Below are positions 14,801 to 28,051 of a DNA stretch of 64,000 nucleotides, piece by piece. Location of the stretch: contig CM034099.1 in NCBI GenBank assembly GCA_019914945.1, forward strand, positions 21,540,704-21,604,703. Direction: 5' to 3'. The position numbers and the translations under genes were made by a program. The first letter of the stretch is position 1, and each line of letters begins with the position of its first letter. This DNA comes from Typha latifolia (taxonomy: Eukaryota > Streptophyta > Magnoliopsida > Poales > Typhaceae). A model generated the notes under the pieces. It saw only the letters and a list, made by a program, of their open reading frames with translations. It had not been told where the DNA came from and searched no databases.

Positions 14801-17800
14801 TTTAGGAAAATGGGCAGCACATTTTAAAAAGAAAAAAGGAAGTGCATAAGAACTGACGTTGCCACCTTGAAGCATATTCTTACCCACATCTGGACAGGTT
14901 GGTGAAGATGAATTTCGGCAAGGTACTCCATCTCAGGGTCAACTCTGATCCACAGCAACGGTGAATCAGTGCTGCAAACAAATTAAAGAGACAAAATTTC
15001 AGATGTAGTTCAGAGGAAAGACAAAGTTTAGTAAGAAGTATATGAAACTGTGGATGAGACCCAGTGCGAATATCCTGAGTTGTAACAGCATCTGCATTAT
15101 CATCAGAGCCATCATGCTTCAACCCTTTCTTAGGCTTCTGGATGCGCTTTGCAGCAAGTTTGCAATGGCATTGTACTTCCAACAGTTGCCAACTTTCCCC
15201 AGCCATAGGCAGTATTGGATGATCGTACATCCCATCAAGTTCATGAACTCGTATGCTCATCATTCCTGGCCATCCAGCACCACCTTCTTGAATCTCGTTA
15301 TCAGGATTACTACCAGAAATGGAACCACCTTTTGCTGTGCAATCTCTCATTACAGCTAATTCAACCATATTTCTCCTTTTGTTATAGGAGATGCCCATCC
15401 TTGAAAACAAAAATGTAAAAGGTAGGTAGATAAGAGGAAGCAGACGAGAAAAAGAGATGGATGGAGAACGACCAGCTCGCCCATTTACCTCATGATAGGA
15501 CACCCACAAGATTCAACCCATCGAGGAAAGAATTCTTTAAGGAAAGGACGTTCCAGATTACCAACCTTATTGGCAAGGTGCCTGAACTGTATAGCAGGAA
15601 CAAACATATAACTGAATATTCTTTCATTGACATTTTGATTATTGAGGGAATACTATATTTAAGTAATAATATTATGGCAACATAGGCATCTTGATAAGAT
15701 TTAGGATCATCACAAGTGCTAAAATATAGTTGGTTTGCAAAAACTCTTTCAATAAAAAATGATATTTGATGTACTTACCCATACTTGGAGTTATAAAATT
15801 AGTCTGATCCTATTATCAGAATCAGCATACTACTCAAATCAGATTACTGTAGCAACAGTTCAAAAACTGAAATTTGATTAATCTGAGTTGACATGAAATT
15901 TGGCACGTCGATGTTTGGACGCATGGTGTTCTTTTTCAAATAAAATGCTATTATATATTTACATGTATTGCACACTATAGCCCACGTTAGTTTTGATCAT
16001 CTGTTCTCTCATCTATTTGGATGAAATTGCTGTTATGAAAAGCTTCAATTTGTTATCGTCATCGGACATGTTCAAACCATCATAACCAATTTCCATACAA
16101 CCTTTTATCATTTAAACCACTAACTTGTTCAAGACATAAAAAACTTTTATATCTATCAGTGGACACCCTCAACGACCCAACATCATAATCTCCATGATAC
16201 TCTTATAGAATTGGTAGGCACTCTTCCCCATGACTAAAGAGGTCATAAAATCAACTCCAATCTCAAAGCTTAGAAGAGCAACTCACCAAGCGTATCTCAG
16301 CGATTTTTAGTTCGAACTAAAAGTTAAACGACGGAGATGACTTGAACTCTAGACTAGGTGGCTTAGTATATGAGCTAAAGTTTAATGGGAAGTGCCTATG
16401 TATCCAGTTCATATCTAGCTTTCAAGCTATTGAATGATCAAAAAAAAAAAAAAACTGATCTCCATGATACTCAATTTTCACATATGTTTCTAGTTAAATA
16501 ACATTCCAATTCATAAAACAATAATCTCTTAGTTAGACAATAAAATTTTCCTTCTAGATAGGTAAACTGAATGATTAGTTGCTTACTTTAAAATGTTTGT
16601 TACCCAACGTAAATAAACAAATTATTTAATTAGATTACCAATTTACTATTAAAACTTTGCCAACTTAATGTTCCTTGCTTTTATCTTTTCCTGCTTTCAA
16701 AGTGATATACAATGTACGATATTGTTATTTTAAGCTCACCGCACTATGCTGATTTTGTTATTTTAAGTTCACCACACTATGCTAAAATCAGGGAAAACAA
16801 TAATGCCCATATACTAGACAAGCCTAAGCATTTCCTAGATAGGTCGCGAGAATTTTACACATTGAGCACCTTCAAGCATAGCAGAATTTTACTTTCCTAT
16901 TTTTGATGTTTCCCTTTTTCTCTTGGCAATCAAACAATAGTAAAACTCATCTCTTTTTCTGCATTTCCTCCTGCCAGCACAAGCATTTCTGAATTTATTT
17001 AATTAATAATGAGTGGATTTAAGGGTTGTACTTCAAAAGTTGAATATAAAATTATCGCCAAATTAACTTACAAGTCCACCTATATCAACTACTGTAGACA
17101 CCAACTATAAGTTCACAATAATATTACATGCAGAAGGTTTCACTTCAGTAAATGTCTTGTTGACTTGATCAAGTCAGATATAGTCTAACTTTGACACACA
17201 ACATTTCTTCTGAATAAGATTTTTGGGCACAGAGCAGTTAAATATTCTGCAGACAATATCTGTAAAACAATTAGTCAATCTTGGATGACAATAAAACTCG
17301 CCCCTTGATCCAAATTGCCATGAGTTTGAGTCATAGAAATAGCCTCTTCAATAATAAGGAAAAGCTTGTACACATGTTGCACTTCCCACACCCCCTGTGC
17401 ACTAGGACACCTTTTCTAGTAGTCAAATTTGTTGCTTCTCTATCACTGAATGAACATACAGGTACTACAAGCAATATAACACAACTACAAACCACATTTT
17501 TAAATTATTTAACACAATTAAAGTGCTATATCAAATGCTCGGGCACAACAGGTGATGCAAAGCACACGAGCAAGTGAACAAAAAAATTGTCTAAAACAAA
17601 GAAATTATGACTGCTATTATCACCAAATGAAAACTAGCACTTTCAGAAATAAAAAGCAGAAAAATAAATGGTCTAAAAAACACATTTTTAGAGTGCTATA
17701 TCAAATGCTCAGGCACAACAGGTGATGCAAAGCAGAAGAGCAAGTGAACTAAAAAATTGTCTAAAACAAAGAAATTAAGGCTGCTATTATCACCAAATGT

Positions 17801-20800
17801 AAACTAGCACTTTCAGAAATAAAAAGCAGAAAAATAAATGGTCTAAAAAACACATTTTTAGGGTGCTATATCAAATACTTGGGCACAACAGGTGATGCAA
17901 AGCACAAGAGCAAGTGAACAAAAAAATTGTCTAAAACAAAGAAATTAAGGCTGCTATTATCACCAAATATAAAGTAGCACTTTCAGAAATAAAAAGCAGA
18001 AAAATAAATGGTCTAAAAACCAAAGTGACACAAGAGAAAGTGAACTAATATAATGAGGAAACAAAAAACAGTTCGATGAAAAATAGGTATCTTATTCTCG
18101 TGAATGGTAATTTTGTTGATGAAAACATCTCACTAATTTGTCTTATTTCTATGGACTGTGCACCATACTAGAAGTTGCTTGCCATATAAAGATACAACCT
18201 GAACAACAGCATAGTGTAAAATGGATATGCTATAAGAGTGATAAGTGACAGCTTTTGCTAACCTCTTTGGTACTAAGCGTTCTGGAAGAGCGATTTGGGC
18301 CGGGAGCTTTTGAGACAATCATCTGTAGAATCTGAATCCAGCACAGAAATTTAAGCAAACAAAAAAAAATGATAGTATTCAAAGCAAAGCAAGATTGAAT
18401 CTTATAAATAATGTGATCTGTAAATTTATAACAACAAAACCAAGCAAAAGTGGCTGGATCATCCAAGATTGCTAAAGTACAACATAAATCAAGTATATCT
18501 GGTATTCAAGAACAAGGTCATCATGATAAAATCAACTCCATATTAATAGTTGTCTCATGGGATTTTATTACTTATCAACTATATGCTTATGGCATTCGAA
18601 TAGAAGTACATCCACACGTCATTACCGTATTCACAATCACAGAGCAATCAGGTAATTAGTTCAGATAGTAGCATGAAGAATGAAACCCACGTGGATAAAT
18701 ATGAACTAATACAATTCAACCAACTTCCTACGACTCGAGACTCGGAGTAACTTTTTTAAGTAAAAAGAAAAATGGGAATGCAAAGATAACCAATACGAAG
18801 GTGGAAAAGTGCGAAACAGAAAACTGTAAATGAGATTCATATGCCAAATCATTAAAACCAAAGAATGGCATGATTTTTTCACAATATATAATAGAAGTAG
18901 GAAATCATGCAAAAGGAAGCATAAATGCAACCTTACGAAAAGAGTCTGGACCCATCTGCTTCTCCAGCATTTGAAATACTGTTACCTGTCATCAAGAATG
19001 TCAAACAGGAGCTGAAGTAACAATAATTTACTGAGCAGAAAAACTGAGGTGAACTTACAGCCTTCCAAGATCGAATTTTTCCATATAACCCAATGGTTTG
19101 AGTTCCATATAGATCGCCTGAAGCAGCAGAGGAGCTCAGAGCAGTTGCTCCGCAGACATCAGCTTTACATACAGCACAATTGGCCTATGCAGAAAAATAG
19201 CAGCTCAATACAAACTGATGACCACAGAGTAAAATTCAATAGACATGTGAATAAGTTAGCCACCAAGACTTATTACTGCACAACATTTGTGAAGGCCTAA
19301 GTGTGCATCTAAATAAAACTGAATATGACAGATCAACAAAAGGCTTCTTTTATTTTTTACTGCAACAACTGAAAAGGAAGGCAAGAAATTCCATTTAAAA
19401 TAAAAATAAATGACCTCACATTCCTAGCAAGCTTCTATGTTCCTAGAATCAGAATATCACTGCACATTGGCACAAACAGTAAAATAAATTCAATCGGTTT
19501 ATTTGACTTAATAGCATTTAAGTTGACGAATTTAGAATCACACCATAGCTTCATTTTTGTAAAACTGGCCCATATATAGCACTTGCTCAATCAACACAGG
19601 CCAACATGGGGTTTGCAAGCATTCTTAACATACCAATAGACTAATTCGTAACACTCTTGAACATAGCATATGAAACAGGGAGCTGCTTTTCACTTTGTTA
19701 TATCTAATGAAAGTGTCAATTTCAATTGCATATCATGTGATGCCACTAGAAAGATGAGATTTCACAATACTCGTGCAATGCCAAAATTCCGAGCAGGCTA
19801 GCAGCAAGTTCAGTACATAATGTCCTTTCTTTTCTAATTTCTCTTTTCTTAGACTTTCCAACATGTTTTCTTTTTCATCTTAATGTGTCCTGAGTTTCTC
19901 TTGCTTTAGATCTTTCAGTCTTTGCTATCCTTCTTTATTAGATTGGACCTAACAGTCAGTCAGCGGTAATTGGCCCACCACAGAAATGTTTTTGACCGCA
20001 CATCATAAGTATAGAAATGTAATTATGTACTAGTACATGACTTTCCAACCTAGTTGCTAATAATTACCTCATAGACCTAATACCATTGCAACATATCAGA
20101 GGGAGGAGCCTCTATAATGCATCACGTATTTTGGCTTAATGTCCCGTTTTCATTCCAAGAAATTCATATTGATAGCAGCATGCACCACTAAAACAAAACC
20201 CTACCAGATCAAAAAAAATTTAATGCTGTCGATAAATGAAACAACACCAATAAGCAAGAGAGGGTAAAATTCAACACCAAGGCACCCTTCACATATTATA
20301 TAGTTATTCAAATTCAGAAATTGAGAAAATCAAAATATCCGAGGGTTGGTATTATCTTCCATTGCAAAGATAAATGTATAATAAGAAAGAAAGCATAAAT
20401 AAGAAAGACATTTCTACTATAGAGAAGGAATGATGGTAGGAGAAATTGCTTCCCACAAAGAAAGACACGAGCATCTTATTACATGCATTTCAAAAACCAG
20501 AAAGCAGTGAGTAATAATGAACACAGAAAAATGAGATTTTGACTATAATGGTCAAAGGACATGCGGGAAGTTTCATTCATTGCTTATGCTTGACACATTC
20601 AAGGTATGCAGGAAAATTGATCTGTCATAGTCATGTACTGAATAGAAAAGGAAGCATAAAGCATCATCTCAAACTACAGGATGATGCTACTGCAGACAAC
20701 ATACTGCAGTTCAAAAAATAATAATGAAAATGAACAGAAGTTTCACTGATTGCATGCATTTCAAAAAGTCAAGGACCCTCAAGACACAAGAAGAGCTTTT

Positions 20801-23800
20801 AAGCACAATTATAAAACTTTCAAATCTGAGGAGCTGAGCAAGATCATGTCATATGTATTAGATCTGCAATCCTCTTGAACTCATCACCAACCCCAAAAGT
20901 AAACAAGAAGGTTAAGTAACAAATTTATTGATGGAACAAATGGAAGTCTGCATTAGATAAAACTTTAGCAGTAATCTTGTAAAAGAATGAGCACAAAAAA
21001 TAATTGCCCAAAACCAATTAATTCTTCAACTCCTCTTAGTTAGAGGTCTCTCAGGTTGTAAATGCACCGGTCTATCAAAGATTAATGATAATGATGATGA
21101 TAGTCACCAATGATGACAAGGCTTTTATATATTCAACCTTCCATAGCAACAGTAATACAAAGTTACAAGTGTTAAGACTATCAACTAGTTCTACAAGAAT
21201 ATTTTAAGTAATGAACAAGGCATAAAACCTTGAAACGCCGATAGCGTGCTTCATTATTTCCAAGAAAACGCTTGATGAAGTTATCAGTAAGAAACCCAGC
21301 TAAACCATTCAACAACCATTCTGCACAGAACCATATTAATGGTTATCAACTTATATGTTGACCAAAAGTTTACCATAATAATACTGTGCATTGTTAGTTA
21401 AAACTTAAAAGAAAACTTACCATCATTCTGTTCCTCTGCAGTAATATATACTCCAAACCATTGCCTTGCCAGTGCATATGCAAGTTTGATTCTCGTATTA
21501 ATTGTCTGGATTACATTAAGAGTCAGTTACAAGAACACTGAATGCACAAAACAGAAGGGCAAATATAATCAAAGCATCCTGAACAATCTCCACAGTGAAA
21601 GTGGTTTCCAAAGTAATCCATCAACTTTTTGTGTGATGGAATTAAGAGGAAGAAGGAACCTGATCTATGATCTTCTCATCATACAAGACATCAGAACTGA
21701 AGATGCACATGGATGCACCCAAGCTCATAGATGATGTTGTTAGGTCAGATGGGATGAAAATCTGCTTGTATGAACCAAATGGATACGATATGGAAAGGTA
21801 ATCTTCATAATAGCTGCAAAAGAACAACAATAGAAAGGACACCATAAAAGGCTGCAAATAGGAAAAAAGAAAATAAGAGAGGTGTAAAAGGTGATAATAC
21901 AATATTTCAGAACACTCACCTAAATGCATTGTGGAAAAACCCAACAGTATTTTGAAGCTTAGAAAAGTTGGGAGGTAAGCACATATGCGATAAAACACTA
22001 TTTTGACAATCAGGAAGAATTTTGAAGGGACCAACAACCAATGATATCCAATCAGCACTAACAGGAGTGTTCAACTTATATACATATGTTTTCCTTGGAG
22101 GATCGTCCTTGCTCAAAACCTGGAAGAGAAATTTTTAAGCAGACAAAACTTGAACATAATCCACAAGTCAAAATTTAACAGAGATCAATTTATTGTAAAT
22201 AATCAGAATGTGCAATTATTTGCATGCTTTCTTATTTGAACCCTGCAGACTTGCAGCAGAAAAAACATGCTCTTACATAGTTATACCTATGAATGGATCT
22301 GTTTCTAGAAAAAAAAGAAAAAGTGGTGGTCTTAAAGCATTAAGAGCCATTAGATAGACGTCACAAGTTAGAGCCTCCAAAAACTGATATCAATTTATTT
22401 TGCTTTTATAAATATTATTCAGACTTATCTAGTCTAAAATGCATGTAGTAATCCAATAGCCAAGCCTGCAGGATTTAGCCTTTCATTAAATGCAACTAAG
22501 ATTCGCAAGTAACCAAGAAATAAGTCACACACACAACTTTAGGGACCAACATGGAAGCCAGTGAAACTATATGAGGGTAAAGTAGGGAGGGAGAAAATCT
22601 GTGTACACCATCATATGGCCTCCCACAGGACTGACATCACAATAACCAAAAGGAATGACAGACCAGGCCTTTATCCATATATCTTGTATCAAGTAGAAAC
22701 AACTTGAATCTTTGAACAACAAAGCTCCTAGATCTTTGAGCGATATCAAGGGCAAAGATTCAAAATCAATATAGTATACTATCCGTGCATAGCGCAGGAT
22801 ATCCATCCATTATAATAGTATAAATACGTATTTGGACAGCAGAACAAACATAACGGCAATAATAATCCAGTAAAAGCTTTATAACAGGTATCAGCTAAAT
22901 TACAGCTAAAACAATGCACAATTTGAAATTTTGTACCTGATAAAGTAAGTTACCATTGCTGACAGCCACTAAATTAGTGCTAACAGTAAACTCCAGATCA
23001 AATCTGGGCAATTCAAGAAAATGTAATTAATTTCAGCAGGATTATAAAGAAGAATGATCATAGCCAAGATTAAATGAGACACAAAAAATTGCTCGACTTA
23101 CGAGCAGCGTTGTGCAACATTATCCATGCAAGGGAACCAACAGTGTGCACGCCTTATCTGATTATTAGTGTGTAGCATATCGCCCGCAAAATGAATGCCA
23201 GTATCGGCCCTATCTATCAGATAATCAATGCGAACCAACTTCACATTCTACAGACATTAACCGACATAAGAAAACAGAGGTGTCAAGCACTTATTTATGG
23301 GAAGTACATGAACCAAAATGAAGCCTTGCAAATAAATAAGCTAGACATAGTTAAAGAATCTAACTATATCACCTTGTCTTCCAGGAGACCATTGTAATCA
23401 TTAACAATCTGCTCTTCGGAAGAACTTTGGACAATATTCCCCCCATTTTCTTGGATGTGTTGTTCATTTTCTGACTTCATTGATTGATGACATGAAATGA
23501 TAAGGTTGGCAACTGTTTCTTTATTAAGAGATGAAATGTATGTTGAACCAGCGAGATCAGCAGCTGACTTGGAGCATGATACTGAAGACCATCTCTTCTC
23601 CTCATCGATATCTTGATAATGTGGAAAGTATTCAAACTCAGATGGCTCCCCATCTACAGATATACTCCTAACATTTATATTATCAGCATGCAATGCTATA
23701 TGCTCGCCCTCTTGGAGAAGAACTTTTAACTCTGTATACCTTAAAATATGAACAATGAAGTACAGTCAACTACCACCATGCAACTAATATAAATAAAATC

Positions 23801-25078
23801 ACAATAAAATATAAGTAAAGAATAACAGAAGGTCGAGGAACATTTAGCTCCATACTTCATACTATCAAGTACTAAACAGATCATATCAAGAATCATTAAG
23901 CAGGTCAGTTGTTGTTAGAATGAACTACACATGATCAGTGTTTAAGCATGACAAGCTCACAATAAGGATTGCCAAGTTCTGTTTGACGTGAAACTACATG
24001 GGAGTTTACTATGACGCCAAATGACATACTGTAGGCCTTTGCCTGGGTATACTAGGTTTAAGAAAAGTGTCAAAAGAATTTGAACTAGGTATCATGTCAT
24101 ACAAGTTACAAATTAAAAAGATGAGAAGGCAGCTTGCTTTGTGCTCAAAGGGGATGAATTACAATTCAAATTCTCTTTCCGCTATCCAGGCAAAAGAAAC
24201 AAAAATCACTGAAATTTCTGTTTCCTGCAAGGACCAAACTGAAACCATCGCCAACTTTCAGAACCTTGATCGAGACCAACTTAATGCCATTGATTAGAAG
24301 ATTACGGAGTGCTACTGATGAGCTTCTTAGTGAACAAACTCTAAGGTCTTCATCTAACTTTGGCCAGAGAAAAGAGATCAAAGTCTACCTGTGGGCAGAG
24401 AACCCAAGAAACATCTACATCTAGCCACCTGTTCACCTATTGCAAACACAGTTCCTAAATCCACAGACTAAATCAATCTTTCGAAAGAAACAACTTCAAG
24501 ACGTACCAATTCACCCAAACTCGCCAGAGATCAAAATGCATTGTTCCGTTACTCTTCAAGAAAATGATTAAACCCAAATGACGATTGCAGCACGGACTCC
24601 TCAATTCATGTATTGCACACACTGTTCTTGATTTAATCAATCCATCGAAAAAAAACTTCCGAAAAGTACCAACTCATTCATAAAATAAAAGAAACTACTG
24701 CCAGAGATCAAATACATTGCTCCGTTACTATCCAAGAAAAAGATTAACCTCCATATAAAGACCGCAGCACAGACCCCTCAAGATTCTTTCCGACCAATTC
24801 CACTTAGTAATTAACGAAAAGGGCAAAAGATGTCAATAACACAACCAAAAGTTTCAGCGACTACGAAGTTTTCCACTGAGACATAAACGAAAAAGAAAGC
24901 AACCACCGAAACCCTAACAAAAGAAAGATCCGAAACCGGAGCAAGAACTCGGAATTCCTCACCCGTAGATCCTCTTGTTCTCCATGTCGATCGATAGGCA
25001 GAGCTTCTGGTGGAGGACAACTCCTCCCGAGCTCTCGGGCTTCTGCTCCTCGTTCTTCTGCCTCCGAGCCTTCGCCAT
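2841..25078 (-). CDS. TAF2: Transcription initiation factor TFIID subunit 2 (TAF2), 25 exons
   Basis: TAF2 is the large TFIID subunit that helps position TFIID at the initiator. Exons on the minus strand: 25078-24963, 23739-23373, 23238-23102, 23003-22937, 22119-21920, 21813-21660, 21505-21421, 21320-21229, 19184-19059, 18985-18932, 18331-18263, 15586-15489, 15399-15061, 14971-14884, 13767-13642, 13564-13508, 10985-10906, 10827-10785, 6473-6387, 5396-5307, 5169-5111, 4979-4889, 4815-4650, 4576-4393, 3855-2841. Together they make 3,990 nt (1,329 aa). The start [16 protein letters not shown] and [17 protein letters not shown] match plant TAF2. An M1-aminopeptidase-like fold covers about residues 20-500. 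[11 protein letters not shown] (about 357-367) and [13 protein letters not shown] (about 376-388) sit where M1 enzymes carry HEXXH and the third zinc ligand, and both are lost, so it is non-catalytic. A helical repeat region follows to about 990, then an acidic/Lys-rich tail (Lys-rich about 1210-1262) ending [14 protein letters not shown]. All junctions are GT-AG. The last intron-poor exon and exact UTR ends are the least certain parts. Confidence 0.93.
7880..9340. mobile_element. Degenerate inverted-terminal repeat element in TAF2 intron 18
   Basis: The left end (about 7881 on, aagattcccagtatcagg then cagtatcggt) and the reverse complement of the right end (aaggttcttagtttcggc then cgatctcggtcgat) resemble each other, suggesting poor terminal inverted repeats about 1.45 kb apart. 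The right flank has runs of gatcgaccgagatcggccg. No transposase frame was found. A younger element (8374-9093) is nested within it. It lies in the 4.3-kb TAF2 intron between exons at 10827-10785 and 6473-6387. Boundaries are approximate and no clean target duplication was found. Confidence 0.4.
8374..9093. mobile_element. Nonautonomous hAT-like element, AGCTCG-rich family, copy 1
   Basis: The element begins TAGGGGTGTAAACGAGG and ends ttttgacacctcta, whose reverse complement is TAGAGGTGTCAAAA, so the ends are inverted repeats. Flanks GCCGGAGG (8366-8373) and GTTGAAGG (9094-9101) match at 5 of 8 positions, and all differences are transitions, consistent with a decayed 8-bp target duplication. 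Just inside each end lie many copies of gctcggctcgaaat and gagcc words. No transposase is encoded. Confidence 0.6.
16188..16472 (+). mobile_element. Poly(A)-tailed retroposed insert with 15-bp target duplication
   Basis: The 15-mer ATCTCCATGATACTC occurs at 16188-16202 and again at 16458-16472. Between them is a 255-bp insert that ends in 15 A residues (16440-16454) plus three bases. Long direct repeats plus a 3' A-tail are the mark of LINE-machinery insertion. The insert sequence was not recognised. It lies in a TAF2 intron (18262-15587). Confidence 0.75.
17523..18020. repeat. Three tandem copies of a 170-bp repeat in a TAF2 intron
   Basis: The words gtgctatatcaaatgct or gtgctatatcaaatact start copies at 17523, 17693 and 17863, giving a period of exactly 170 bp. 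Copies differ at only a few positions and the third breaks off near 18020. The array lies in the TAF2 intron between exons at 18331-18263 and 15586-15489. No coding potential is seen. Confidence 0.85.
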
Positions 25079-25233
25079 TTTCTTGATTCCTGAGGGAGAG
25101 GGAGAGGGTAAGAGGATTTGGGGGGGGGAAGAAGCTGGAGCACGAGACCAACACGTGCTCTCCTCCCACCAGCCCCTCTTCTTGCTGGTCTATTGCGAGA
25201 TATGGAAGGGAGGGAAGGAGGGAGAGGGGGCTT

Positions 25234-25241
25234 TATTTATA
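25234..25241 (-). promoter_or_regulatory. Putative TATA box of TAF2
   Basis: The minus strand reads GTCTATAAATAAAGCC. TATAAATA lies about 155 nt upstream of the TAF2 ATG, and the interval is C/T-rich on the minus strand, as plant 5' leaders often are. Position and sequence fit a core promoter; no transcript evidence. Confidence 0.5.
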
Positions 25242-25924
25242 GACGCTTCTCGGCCCTTCGGCCTTCCACGGGGAGGACGCCCGAAACGCCCTAGATTTGT
25301 TATTTATTTGGATCTCCGGAAGTAAGTTAAGAGGAAATGACGATAAAGCCCAATTCCATTAGGGCCGGCCCAATATGATCCATATCGGGCCGGGGGCATT
25401 CTTTATCACTCTCTACCATTATATATATTCTAACATCATAATTTGGGCATTTGAATATAAAAAGAAACTCAATTGGTGAAAAAAAGAAAGAAAATTTCTC
25501 AGTAGCATGAACTCCACATATCTTTCTTTTTTAATTAAAGTACACGATAAGTTACTTATCATATTATCTCATAGAACTATAATATTTTTTTTATGAAACT
25601 ATAATAAGTATATCAACATCTCCTAACTTATGCCTTTTTTATATAGTAATAACAACTTCAATAAATAAAGGTTAAGAGCTCCATGAGCACTCGATCTCTC
25701 TGAACTTATATTTCAAGAATATGTAGATTTTCTTTTAATATATTTAATCGTAATTGGACTTACTAGTTCCTCGAGGAAGATTTTATCCTTGGTGTTTAAA
25801 TTGTATTATATTGAAATGGTTCGAGGATTAACTCCCATTTGTAAATCTAATCAAGAAACAAATGAAGTTTTTAGAGTAGCACAAAAGAGGGATATGCACC
25901 GTTATAGATGTCTGAAGAAACTAG

Positions 25925-26262
25925 TGGCTCGGGCTCAATTCGACTTCACTTAAGCTAAGTCAAGTATGAGCTTTATTTTTGTATTTATTTAAATTTCGAG
26001 CTGAGTCTAAGTTAAAGTCAGCTCGCTCAGGTTCGACTTAAAATTAATTTTGAACCTAGCTTAGTTTGAAAATAGCCTAGCTATAAGTTGTGACTCAGCT
26101 CAAGCTTGCTCTAGCTCAGTTTAAATTCGCTCAAAAATAGACTTAATTTTAGCTCAAGCTCGATTTAAATTGAGCTGAGTCAAATCTAAATCCCAAGCTA
26201 GTTTAAAATTAATTTTAAGCCGAGGTAACTAGCTCAAGATTGACTTAGTCTACACCGCTATC
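25925..26262. repeat. AGCTCG-rich element remnant
   Basis: Dense words of the type gctcaagctcg, gagctgagtc and aaaattaattttgagcc are the same vocabulary as in the better-defined elements at 8374-9093 and 60970-62066. The right end (tagtctacaccgcta) resembles the family terminus cacccCTA. No target duplication was found, so limits are approximate. Confidence 0.45.
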
Positions 26263-28007
26263 TATGATAAAGCACTGAGGCTTTTGATACTTCTTTTTTC
26301 TACGCAATGTTACATACTTGAGCATTCATTTATAGAAAGACGTTATTATAGTTTTATTTTAGTTCTAACACTAACTTCTCATTATTTAAAAAAAGAAAAC
26401 AATCTATTTTGAAAAAAAAATATATCCATTGTTATAAATTATGTTGGTGTGCTAGTCAATAACACGTGATTCATGGATATGATATGTACCTGCTACGTGA
26501 CATGTAGCAAATATTTATTGAAGCAGTCTCTGCTACACATCAATATAGCATTCATTAGCCAAGGCCGTAACGTATTATTTTAATACACCTTTAACCTACG
26601 TTCTTAATAGTTTCAGATCACCTGATTTAACTAAGTTGATGTACAAAAAGATCGAACTAAGTTCATGTAAATATTAAATTGCCAACGATCCAATAACTTC
26701 TCACACAAAGTTAACACTAAGAACCAAAAAAGAAGGAGAGAGAACTCGCCCGGAAAACATCTTCTCAGCAACAGTTCAAATGGCCCTTTAATTACTATTT
26801 GATAGTGATCGCCCACAGATATAACGTTCCACTCGTAGAAAGTTTATGGCTTCTTAATGCACCTTTCAGCAACTTCAGTACCAAATTGACATAATCTAAC
26901 ATAGTATTGCTAATGTTTGTTAAACAATGAAAGTATTCCCATCTTTTGTTCTCCGGTCTTTGTCATACCCTACTATCTCCACCTCACCTTTAAGCCCTTA
27001 TACAAGAAGCCATGGCATATAAAACATCCAATTGGACCACAATCTATGTTCTCTTTCTAAAACTGGATGGTCCATATGTCTATGTGCTTTATTGCATTCT
27101 CCTAATTACTGTTATCTAATAAATTAAATGTTTAGAATAGTTATGAGTTAATAAAAATATCAAAGTGGAGGTCCCTGGTTTGAATTCCTGACAAGTCATT
27201 TAACTATGATCAGCAACAGTCCATTCATGTGAGGAAGGCACCAACCAGTGACCAGTAGTATAGTATATATAGTACATGCATCACCCTAAGATTAGTTCGA
27301 ATAGCCCAAAACAAAAGCTAATCGATTTGTTTAAAAATTAATGATTCCTTTACCATATAAATTATGATTAATTTTTTATTTTAAAAAAAAAGTACACAGA
27401 GTTCATAGTTGTAAGGCAATTAAGCAAAGGACACTTCGGTTAGGGTGCACACCAGCAATCTCTTAACGATCGAGGTGATCATCTTTTCTGCCTTTCTTCT
27501 TGGCCCGTGCAGTTCCCATGATGATATGGCGATGATTGACAGTTGCCCCGACAACTAGTCGAAAGGCATAAAAGCTGCTCCATTTTTTAATATCCCTCTC
27601 ATCTCCATCTCCATCTCCATTCTCTGGCCTCCAAAAGCCATTGGATTCCATCTACCTCTTTGCTCACATGAAAGGTTCTCTACGTGGTCTTGACCAATGA
27701 GAAGTACTGCTTACTGCTAAGATGCTGACGTGGTGATATAAATAAATATACATGTACATATTCCTTTGCTTTCTCTTCTTGGAAGCTTGAGCTCCACGCG
27801 AGCGTGCCGTGGATGCTCTCGATTGGTCGGGGTGCATGAGACCCTCACGTGCATGTCGGCGGATGGGGAGTCGACACTTGTCTCCTCTCCGCTACTAAAA
27901 GCTTTGGCCTCAGGCGAAAAGGATCTTCCGCGAACGAGGGGTGGGTAGTTGGTGGCTAAGTCCAAGAAAGATGGGGGGTTAGAGGCTCAGAATTGGTGCT
28001 CTTGAGA

Positions 28008-28051
<44 letters not shown>

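Noticed and set aside
14880..15509. 209-residue frame on the minus strand as a separate gene
   Set aside because: It is TAF2 exons 13 and 14 with intron read-through; the residues join in frame to the TAF2 model.
24811..25325. Overlapping frames on both strands around the TAF2 start
   Set aside because: They overlap TAF2 exon 1 and its leader in other frames; only the MAKARRQKN frame continues into TAF2.
27165..27205. B-box-like ggtttgaattcct suggesting a tRNA or SINE
   Set aside because: No A box at the right spacing, no cloverleaf arms and no target duplication could be found.
27463..27965. Minus-strand frames of 62 and 82 residues near 27.5-28.0 kb
   Set aside because: One is built on a GGAGAT repeat and neither resembles a known family or has neighbouring exons.
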